DNA from: Megaleporinus macrocephalus
Lineage: Eukaryota > Chordata > Actinopteri > Characiformes > Anostomidae
Assembly (NCBI GenBank): GCA_021613375.1
Contig: CM038720.1
Coordinates: forward strand, 13,423,962 to 13,487,961
Length of the DNA: 64,000 nucleotides
Direction of reading: 5' to 3'
Shown: piece after piece, positions 24,590 to 36,500 of the stretch
Numbering within the stretch: position 1 is the first letter of the stretch
How the letters are laid out: every line of letters begins with the position of its first letter
Made by a program: the position numbers and the translations under genes
The notes under the pieces: generated by a model
Told to the model about the DNA's origin: nothing
The model's input: the letters and a program-made list of their open reading frames with translations, nothing else
Database searches by the model: none

Positions 24590-27500
24590 CTAAACACACA
24601 TACACTGCACACTCAGACCATATGACACGGAGTTATTCATACACCACTCACAAAATATCTACTCGTATTGCAAACCTTTTGGCTTAATTGTTTAATGTAT
24701 GAAAGTCACATTTGTGATGGATTTACAGTCGCATGGCTGTGTATAAAATATGTATGCAGTGTAGAACTACATATGAATGGTGGTGCCAGGTTGAAGTGGT
24801 TTAATTTTTTTGGGGTCATTTTATTTTGAGAAAAATTATATACACTACCACTCAAACGTTTTAGTACACTACCAGTCAAACGTTTTAGTACACTACCACT
24901 CAAACGTTTTAGTACACTACCAGTCAAACGTTTTAGATTCACTACCAGTCAAATGTTTTAGAACACTACCAGTCAAACTTTTTAGTACACTACCAGTCAA
25001 ACGTTTTAGAACACTACCAGTCAAACGTTTTTGATTCACTACCAGCCAAACGTTTTAGAACACTACCAGCCAAATGTTTTAGTACACTACCAGCCAAACG
25101 TTTTGGTACACTACCTGTTTTAGTATACTACTAGCCAAACGTTTTAGTACACTACCAGCCAAAGGTTTTAGCACACTACCAGTCAAACGTTTTAGTACAC
25201 TACCAGTCAAATATTTTAGTACACTACCAGTCAAACATTTTAGTACACTACCAGTCAAACGTTTTAGATCCACTACCAGTCAAACATTTTAGAACACTAC
25301 CAGCCAAACGTTTTAGATTCACTACCAGTCAAATGTTTTAGAACACTACCAGTCGAACTTTTTAGTACACTACCAGTCAAACATTTTAGATTCACTACCA
25401 GTCAAACGTTTTAGATTCACTACCAATCAAACATTTTAGATCACTACCAGTCAAACATTTTAGTACACTACCAGACAAATATTTTAGTACACTACCAGTC
25501 AAACGTTTTAGTACACTACCACTCAAACGTTTTAGTACACTACGACTCAAACGTTTTAGTACACTACCAGTCAAACGTTTTAGTACACTACCACTCAAAC
25601 GTTTTAGTACACTACCAATCAAACATTTTAGTACAATACCAGTCAAACGTTTTAGTACACTAAGACTCAAACGTTTTAGTACACTACCAATCAAACGTTT
25701 TAGTACAATACCAGTCAAACGTTTTAGTACACTACCAGTCAAACATTTTAGTACACTACCAGCCAAACGTTTTAGTACACTACCAGCCAAACGTTTTAGT
25801 ACACTACCAGTCAAACATTTTAGTACACTACCACTCAAACGTTTTAGTACACTACCAATCAAACATTTTAGTACACTACCAGCTAAACGTTTTAGATCAC
25901 TACCAGCCAAACGTTTTAGTACACTACCAGCCAAACGTTTTAGTACACTACCAGTCAAATGTTTTAGTACACTACCAGTCAAACGTTTTAGATTCACTAC
26001 CAGTCAAATGTTTTAGAACACTACCAGTCAAACTTTTTAGTACACTACCAGTCAAACGTTTTAGAACACTACCAGTCAAACGTTTTTGATTCACTACCAA
26101 TCAAACATTTTAGATCACTACCAATCAAACGTTTTAGATACACTACCAGTCAAACGTTTTAGTACACTACCAGACAAACGTTTTAGTACACTACCAGACA
26201 AACGTTTTAGTACACTACCAGCCAAACGTTTTAGTACACTACCAGACAAACGTTTTAGTACACTACCAGCCAAACGTTTTAGTACACTACCAGTCAAACG
26301 TTTTAGAACACTACCAGTCAAACATTTTAGTACACTACCAGTCAAACGTTTTAGATTCACTACCAGTCAAACATTTTAGAACACTACCAGCCAAACGTTT
26401 TAGATTCACTACCAGTCAAATGTTTTAGAACACTACCAGTCAAACTTTTTAGTACACTACCAGTCAAACGTTTTAGATTCACTACCAGTCAAACGTTTTA
26501 GATTCACTACCAATCAAACATTTTAGATCACTACCAGTCAAACATTTTAGTACACTACCAGACAAATGTTTTAGTACACTACCAGCCAAACGTTTTAGAT
26601 CACTACCAGCCAAACATTTTAGTACACAACCAGTCAAAGGTTTTAGATCACTACCAGCCAAACGTTTAAGATCACTACCAGTCAAACGTTTTAGTACACA
26701 ACCAGTCAAACGTTTTAGAACACTTCCAGTCAAACGTTTTAGTACACAACCAGTCAAACGTTTTAGATCACTACCAGCCAAACGTTTAAGATCACTACCA
26801 GTCAAACTTTTTAGTATACAACCAGTCAAACGTTTTAGATCACTACCAATCAAACGTTTTAGAACACTACCAGCCAAACGTTTTAGAACACTACCAGTCA
26901 AACGTTTTAGTACACTACCAGTCAAACGTTTTAGTACACTACCAGCCAAACGTTTTAGTACACTACCAGGTAAACGTTTTAGATCACTACCAGGTAAACG
27001 TTTTAGATCACTACCAGCCAAACGTTTTAGTACACAACCAGTCAAACGTTTTAGATCACTACCAGCCAAATGTTTAAGATCACTACCAGTCAAACTTTTT
27101 AGTATACAACCAGTCAAACGTTTTAGAACACTACCAGTCAAACATTTTAGATCACTACCAATCAAACGTTTTAGATACACTACCAGTCAAACGTTTTAGT
27201 ACACTACCAGACAAACGTTTTAGTACACTACCAGACAAACGTTTTAGTACACTACCAGCCAAACGTTTTAGTACACTACCAGACAAACGTTTTAGTACAC
27301 TACCAGCCAAACGTTTTAGTACACTACCAGTCAAACATTTTAGAACACTACCAGTCAAACATTTTAGTACACTACCAGTCAAACGTTTTAGATTCACTAC
27401 CAGTCAAACATTTTAGAACACTACCAGCCAAACGTTTTAGATTCACTACCAGTCAAATGTTTTAGAACACTACCAGTCAAACTTTTTAGTACACTACCAG

Positions 27501-30500
27501 TCAAACGTTTTAGATTCACTACCAGTCAAACGTTTTAGATTCACTACCAATCAAACATTTTAGATCACTACCAGTCAAACATTTTAGTACACTACCAGAC
27601 AAATGTTTTAGTACACTACCAGCCAAACGTTTTAGATCACTACCAGCCAAACATTTTAGTACACAACCAGTCAAAGGTTTTAGATCACTACCAGCCAAAC
27701 GTTTAAGATCACTACCAGTCAAACGTTTTAGTACACAACCAGTCAAACGTTTTAGAACACTACCAGTCAAACGTTTTAGTACACAACCAGTCAAACGTTT
27801 TAGATCACTACCAATCAAACGTTTTAGAACACTACCAGCCAAACGTTTTAGAACACTACCAGTCAAACGTTTTAGTACACTACCAGTCAAACGTTTTAGT
27901 ACACTACCAGCCAAACGTTTTAGTACACTACCAGGTAAACGTTTTAGATCACTACCAGGTAAACGTTTTAGATCACTACCAGCCAAACGTTTTAGTACAC
28001 AACCAGTCAAACGTTTTAGATCACTACCAGCCAAATGTTTAAGATCACTACCAGTCAAACTTTTTAGTATACAACCAGTCAAACGTTTTAGATCACTACC
28101 AATCAAACGTTTTAGAACACTACCAGCCAAACGTTTTAGAACACTACCAGTCAAACGTTTTAGTACACTACCAGTCAAACGTTTTAGTACACTACCAGCC
28201 AAACGTTTTAGAACACTACCAGGTAAACGTTTTAGATCACTACCAGGTAAACGTTTTAGATCACTACCAGTCAAACGTTTCAGTACACTACCAGTCAAAT
28301 GTTTTAGTACACTACCAGCCAAACATTTTAGATCACTACCAATCAAACGTTTTAGAACACTACCAGTCAAACGTTTTAGAACACTACCAGTCAAACGTTT
28401 TAGTACACTACCAGCCAAACGTTTTAGAACACTACCAGTCAAACGTTTTAGATCACTACCAGTCAAACGTTTTAGAACACTACCAGTCAAATGTTTTAGT
28501 ACACTACCAGACAAATGTTTTAGATTCACTACCAGCCAAACGTTTTAGATCACTACCAATCAAACATTTTAGATCACTACCAATCAAAGATTCTAGAACA
28601 CTACCAGTCAAATGTTTTAGTACACTACCAGCCAAACATTTTAGAACACTACCAGTCAAAGGGTTTAGAACACTACCAATCAAACGTTTTAGAACACTAC
28701 CAGTCAAACGTTTTAGATCACTACCAGCCAAACGTTTTAGTACACTACCAGGTAAACGTTTTAGATCACTACCAGGTAAACGTTTTAGATCACTACCAGC
28801 CAAACGTTTTAGTACACAACCAGTCAAACGTTTTAGATCACTACCAGCCAAATGTTTAAGATCACTACCAGTCAAACTTTTTAGTATACAACCAGTCAAA
28901 CGTTTTAGAACACTACCAGTCAAACATTTTAGATCACTACCAATCAAACGTTTTAGATACACTACCAGTCAAACGTTTTAGTACACTACCAGACAAACAT
29001 TTTAGTACACTACCAGACAAACGTTTTAGTACACTACCAGCCAAACGTTTTAGTACACTACCAGACAAACGTTTTAGTACACTACCAGCCAAACGTTTTA
29101 GTACACTACCAGTCAAACGTTTTAGAACACTACCAGTCAAACATTTTAGTACACTACCAGTCAAACGTTTTAGATTCACTACCAGTCAAACATTTTAGAA
29201 CACTACCAGCCAAACGTTTTAGATTCACTACCAGTCAAATGTTTTAGAACACTACCAGTCAAACTTTTTAGTACACTACCAGTCAAACGTTTTAGATTCA
29301 CTACCAGTCAAACGTTTTAGATTCACTACCAATCAAACATTTTAGATCACTACCAGTCAAACATTTTAGTACACTACCAGACAAATGTTTTAGTACACTA
29401 CCAGCCAAACGTTTTAGATCACTACCAGCCAAACATTTTAGTACACAACCAGTCAAAGGTTTTAGATCACTACCAGCCAAACGTTTAAGATCACTACCAG
29501 TCAAACGTTTTAGTACACAACCAGTCAAACGTTTTAGAACACTACCAGTCAAACGTTTTAGTACACAACCAGTCAAACGTTTTAGATCACTACCAGCCAA
29601 ACGTTTAAGATCACTACCAGTCAAACTTTTTAGTATACAACCAGTCAAACGTTTTAGATCACTACCAATCAAACGTTTTAGAACACTACCAGCCAAACGT
29701 TTTAGAACACTACCAGTCAAACGTTTTAGTACACTACCAGTCAAACGTTTTAGTACACTACCAGCCAAACGTTTTAGTACACTACCAGGTAAACGTTTTA
29801 GATCACTACCAGGTAAACGTTTTAGATCACTACCAGCCAAACGTTTTAGTACACAACCAGTCAAACGTTTTAGATCACTACCAGCCAAATGTTTAAGATC
29901 ACTACCAGTCAAACTTTTTAGTATACAACCAGTCAAACGTTTTAGATCACTACCAATCAAACGTTTTAGAACACTACCAGCCAAACGTTTTAGAACACTA
30001 CCAGTCAAACGTTTTAGTACACTACCAGTCAAACGTTTTAGTACACTACCAGCCAAACGTTTTAGAACACTACCAGGTAAACGTTTTAGATCACTACCAG
30101 GTAAACGTTTTAGATCACTACCAGTCAAACGTTTCAGTACACTACCAGTCAAATGTTTTAGTACACTACCAGCCAAACATTTTAGATCACTACCAATCAA
30201 ACGTTTTAGAACACTACCAGTCAAACGTTTTAGAACACTACCAGTCAAACGTTTTAGTACACTACCAGCCAAACGTTTTAGAACACTACCAGTCAAACGT
30301 TTTAGATCACTACCAGTCAAACGTTTTAGAACACTACCAGTCAAATGTTTTAGTACACTACCAGACAAATGTTTTAGATTCACTACCAGCCAAACGTTTT
30401 AGATCACTACCAATCAAACATTTTAGATCACTACCAATCAAAGATTCTAGAACACTACCAGTCAAATGTTTTAGTACACTACCAGCCAAACATTTTAGAA

Positions 30501-33500
30501 CACTACCAGTCAAAGGGTTTAGAACACTACCAATCAAACGTTTTAGAACACTACCAGTCAAACGTTTTAGATCACTACCAGCCAAGCGTTTTAGAACACT
30601 ACCAATCAAACGTTTTAGATACACTACCAGCCAAACGTTTTAGAACACTACCAGTCAAACGTTTTAGTACAATACCAGCCAAACGTTTTAGTACACTACC
30701 AGTCAAACGTTTTAGATTCATTACCAGTCAAATGTTTTAGTACACTACCAGTCAAACGTTTTAGATTCACTACCAGTCAAACGTTTTAGAACACTACCAG
30801 TCAAACTTTTTAGTACACTACCAGTCAAACGTTTTAGAACACTACCAGTCAAACGTTTTAGACTCACTACCAATCAAACATTTTAGATCACTACCAATCA
30901 AACGTTTTAGATACACTACCAGTCAAACGTTTTAGTACACTACCAGACAAATGTTTTAGTACACTACCAGCCAAACGTTTTAGTACACTACCAGCCAAAC
31001 GTTTTAGTACACTACCAGCCAAACGTTTTAGTACACTACCAGTCAAATGTTTTAGAACACTACCAGTCAAACATTTTAGTACACTACCAGTCAAACATTT
31101 TAGTACACTACCAGTCAAACGTTTTAGATTCACTACCAGTCAAACGTTTTAAAACACTACCAGCCAAACGTTTTAGATTCACTACCAGTCAAATGTTTTA
31201 GAACACTACCAGTCAAACTTTTTAGTACACTACCAGTCAAACGTTTTAGATTCACTACCAGTCAAACGTTTTAGATTCACTACCAATCAAACATTTTAGA
31301 TCACTACCAGTCAAACATTTTAGTACACTACCAGACAAACGTTTTAGTACACTATCAGCCAAACGTTTTAGATCACTACCAGCCAAACGTTTTAGTACAC
31401 AACCAGTCAAACGTTTTAGATCACTACCAGCCAAACGTTTAAGATCACTACCAGCCAAACGTTTTAGTACACAACCAGTCAAACGTTTTAGATCACTACC
31501 AGCCAAATGTTTAAGATCACTACCAGTCAAACTTTTTAGTATACAACCAGTCAAACGTTTTAGATCACTACCAATCAAACGTTTTAGATCACTACCAGCC
31601 AAACATTTTAGAACCCTACCAGCCAAACGTTTTAGTACACTACCAGGTAAACGTTTTAGATCACTACCAGGTAAACGTTTTAGATCACTACCAGCCAAAC
31701 GTTTTAGTACACTACCAGTCAAATGTTTTAGTACACTACCAGCCAAACGTTTTAGATCACTACCAATCAAACGTTTTAGAACACTACCAGTCAAACGTTT
31801 TAGAACACTACCAGTCAAACGTTTTAGATCACTACCAGTCAAACGTTTTAGAACACTACCAGTCAAATGTTTTAGTACACTACCAGCCAAACGTTTTGGA
31901 TCACTACCAATCAAACGTTTTAGATCACTACCAATCAAACGTTTTAGAACACTACCAGTCAAATGTTTTAGTACACTACCAGCCAAACGTTTTAAAACAC
32001 TACCAGTCAAACGTTTTAGAACACTACCAGTCAAACGTTTTAGTACACTACCAGCCAAACATTTTAGTACACTACCAGCCAAACGTTTTAGTACACTACC
32101 AATCAAACGTTTTAGTACACTACCAGGTAAAAATTTTAGATCACTACCAGCCAAACGTTTTAGTGCACTACCAGCCACACGTTTTAGATCACTACCAGTC
32201 AAACGTTTTAGTACACTACCAGCCAAATGTTTTAGTACACTACCAGCCAAACGTTTTAGATCACTACCAGTCAAACGTTTTAGATGCACTACCAGCAGTC
32301 AAACATTTTAGTTCTCTTCAAAAACATTTGACTGATAGTGTACTAAAATGTTTGATTGGTACCGATCTAAAACGTTTCAAAGCTAGTGTTCTAAAACTTT
32401 TGACCGATAGTGCACATAATGTTTTATGGTTGTGTTTTTTTTGCTAATTTAGTGATGGCTAATTCTATCAACAAAGACTTACTGCTAGTGTGCTCATTTA
32501 TTGTTGTTGTAAAGTGAACACAGTCTTCGGCCAAAAAATAACATTTGTGCCAGAATACATCCCTGTAATGTAAAATATAACCCTAAGTCTTAACAATCTG
32601 ACTCTGACCTGGGACTGCAACTGGCTCTGCAGGGAGCTCGTCTCCCGCTGGCTCCTTTCTCTCTCCTGTACCAGAGTGGCTTGGTGCAGCTTAGCAGCCT
32701 GTCGCAGGTTGATTAACTCAGCCTCCTGCTCCTTCACAGAGCGCAGCAGCACCTCCTTCTCCGCCTGCAGCCCCACCAACACGCTGTTTATCTCGTCTCC
32801 TGCCTGTAATGCACAGCACAAACAAGTGCTGAAGCCGCTTTGAGTGCATAGGTTATATATTAAGGATAAACAGGCGACTACATAAATGGATAGTGTGTGT
32901 GCAAGCTCCACAGTATGAAAGCATACCTAACTGAATCTTCATTTGAGGTTAAAGATTCATATCTGAGGCAGTAAACCTGTGATTTTTGTGTTGAGCTGTT
33001 GGCTGTTTTACTCTTGCTCTATCAACTGTTCTTCTTAGCGGCAGAGGCCAACATTTATGTAGCGAACAGACTAATACAGCTCCACACACCACAACACAGG
33101 TTTGATACACAGGATATCCAATTCACAGAGTGACTGGTGTTGGAGTGACATAAACACAGAATGAAATAGTTTCTTTGGTGTACTGAGCCAAGATATAAGC
33201 AGTAACACTCAGAATTTATCAACAGTCTGTTTATGGTGCTTTATGGAGTCCTACCCTTCAGTTACTTAAACCAAACACTATAAGCTATGTATACTGTTTT
33301 TGTCAGATTTGTCAATCTGTGGCATTCAGTTTAAGATTTATAAGTCCATCCTCTATTGTGCATTACTTAGAACTGTTCAACATTTGGCGGTAGGTGTTCA
33401 ACTCATATTCAACTTTTAATGGGCGATTTACAAGTATTTTCTGATTATCAGTGCTACACTGATACACTGATACACTACTTTTGCTTTTATTTAAAGGCCT

Positions 33501-36500
33501 ATTGGCCATTTACCGCAGAGAAAAAGCAAAAGCAGAAAAGAAGAGGTTGAAAACTGGGATGCAAGGGGCATTCACATTTTTCACACATATACATATTCAG
33601 AAATGTTCACATTCATAATAAATATTAAGGTTTAGGGATGCTCATATGGCACTTTAATAGTTTTCTGGACCTACAAGTATTTACCAATGTATTTTTAACA
33701 TGGACTACTGTTAATAGATTCTATTATGACGTTAGGGCTACTTAATGTCATCGTCACCCAAAAGTCAGCAGAAAGTTTGTGCAATGAGATTCATCTGGTC
33801 ACCATTAGCTTTCCAACATCTGAGGCTAATGCTTTAATTAAATAGTTAAACCAGTCAAATATCATACTGCAAGTGTACACTACCGCTCAAAAGTTTAGGA
33901 TCACTTTAGAATTTGATTTCATGCAACTTTCATGCAATTTACAAACAATATTGTCCATTTCACAATTAATTTAAGTGTATCAGATGATTTTTAAAGAATA
34001 AAAATGTTTGTATTAAAGCCTATTTTTGTATAGAGGCTTATTTTTCATATAGTCCTATTATCAGCAATTCTCAGTCCTCTGCCTAAATCTCCTGGTACGG
34101 CCGCCAATCCAAGTTAAGGATGTTATTGGGCTGACTTGTTGTTAGGACACCCTTGCTTAATTGTGATGCACAGCTGAAAAACATTCTACTAATAAGTGAG
34201 CATAAAAGGGAGAAAAACATTCTAGGTTAGTTTAGTATCTGAAGCATCAGCAGTTGATGGCTTGCTGACCGACTCAAGATGGCCAGAAAGAAACAACTTT
34301 CTTTAGAGACCCGTCAGTCCATTGTTGTGTTAAGGAAGGAAGGCTACTCCATTGAAAACAAGAAAATTTCACTGTGATCCCAAACTTTTGAGCGGTAGTG
34401 TACATTTTACATTTGTGATTGTTCTGCCATTGTTAGACAATTAGGGGGAAAAAAACCTACCATTTGATTACTGTTAAGAGCACTTTGGGCACTTAGTGTC
34501 TCCGTTCTTCTCTCCTCTAACTCTCGCTTCAGTCTGGCAATCTCCATCTGCTGCTCCTGCTCCCGTCGCAGCTGTTAATACACATATAGCAGAGCAGTCT
34601 GTGAAATATCAGACACTCGTAAAGACGTCCATGATGTGAACCTGTCATCATGCACAGTTCAAACCCCTCTGAGTCACCAAGCTTTCCTGTTCATCATTTA
34701 AGTGAGCCAATGAACATGATGAGCTAAGTAAGTTAACTAGACTAGCTTATTTGGTTAACAAATAATGTCAGAGATTTTTCTAATCTTAAATAGTCTCTAC
34801 CATTACTAGTAAGGGTAGCATTTTGTGTGAGATATCACTCTGATAGGGACCCCTGGCAAATGAAGTCAAATTTATGTAGCTTGTTCTCATAGTACTCATA
34901 GCTGTTCAATGATAACTATATCAGGGGTTTAGATGAGGGGAAACAGTAAATTGTACATATCCATACAAAAAAGAGAATGACTGATGCTTAGTGACCAGTT
35001 TTAGGAGCCATTGGGGGCTTAGTGTGCATGAAATGAAAGCTTAAGTGAAAGTTCTGCCAGGAAGACTCCAATGCTATGTCACTTCTTCATTGACTACTCC
35101 AACCAATCGCAGCCTGCCACCTGTCTTTAAAAGAATTCAACTGGTCCGCCTTCTCTGTTGCTTTCAGGTGTTGACGTTCTCCGTACTCCTCCCTCCTCCC
35201 CACCACCACCAGTTGGGTCCCAGTTCTGCTGTCCTGGGAGGCGGCTTCACACCTGCTGTCCCATATCAGCAGCTTAGTGACCTAGGCCTAGGGCTGGGCC
35301 TATGCCAAAGACTGTTTATTTATATCCTAAAATATCTAATCTTCCAACTGTACACTTTATTAAAGATTAAACCCTGTTTCAAATCCCTCTACTTATCAAG
35401 TCTTTTTGGCAGAACAGGTTATACTGACTATTTGCTGCAGCTGGCTCTGCAGGGAGCTCATCTCTCTCTGGCTCCTCTCTCTCTCCTGCTGCAGAGTGGT
35501 CTGGTGCAGCTGAGCAGCCTGACGCAGTTTAGCGAGCTCAGCCTCCTGCTCTTTCAAAGACCGCAGCAGCATCTCCTTCTCCGCCTGCAGCCCCAGCAGC
35601 ACACTGCTCAGCTGGTCTCCCGTCTACAACGCAAACAGCAAAACAGTTGAAATAAAATAGTGAATTAATCAGTAATATGAATAATAACCACAGGTGAACT
35701 CGGATGGCCAAACGTATCTAGACACATGACCATCACATCCATATGAGCTTGCTGAACATTCCCCTCTAAAAGCACTGTGTGTTCATATGGTGTTGATACC
35801 CTTCTGTAGGATTTTGAAGTGCGTCTGTGGAAATATGTGCCCATTCAGATAGAAAAGCATTTGTTAGGTCAGGCATTGATGTGGGACGAGAAGTCCTGGC
35901 TCAGAATTAACATTCAAATTAATTTCAAATATGTTCAGTGGGGTTAGGATCAGGGCTTTGTGCATACCAACGGGAGTTCCTCCACAAGGTCTATACGGGC
36001 CGTGCACTGGGACAGAGTCATGCTGGCACAAGGAAAGGCCTTCGCTAAAATGTTGCCACAAAGTTGGAAGCATATAGTTGTGTATAATGTTTCTGTTTGC
36101 TGTAGTATTAAACATCATCTTTTGCTGGAACTAAAGGGCTGAGCCTAAACCCTGAAGAACAGCTACAGACCATCCTCCCTTTTTCCACCAAACTTTACTG
36201 TTGGCACTATGTATTCTGGTAGGCAGTGTTCTCCACTAAATCTAAATTCATCCATCAGACTGTCAGATGGTGAAGCAAGATTCAACACAGCAATTACAGT
36301 CGACTAGGGCAGCTCCAACAGGGCAGAAACCGTATGAACTGACTCGTGGCAAAGATGGAGTTCTATGACAGGGTCATGTTTAAAGTCACTGAGCTCTTTA
36401 GTGTGAACCATTCTACTGCCAAAGTGTGAATATGGAGATTGCATGTCTGCATGATCTTCAAGACTCAAACAAAAGCTCATGCATATGTTTTATGTATGCA

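Noticed and set aside
27519..30383. Very long reading frames (336 and 360 codons) of an 8-residue repeat
   Set aside because: They are a consequence of a stop-free 24-bp satellite; frames on both strands behave alike and begin and end at 25-bp units. Not called as genes.
24841..32310. CRISPR-like regular short repeats
   Set aside because: Units are contiguous with no unique spacers, in a vertebrate intron.
35045..35650. Plus-strand frame of 201 codons
   Set aside because: It is antisense to hip1r exon B2, whose minus-strand frame has splice sites and homologous sister exons.
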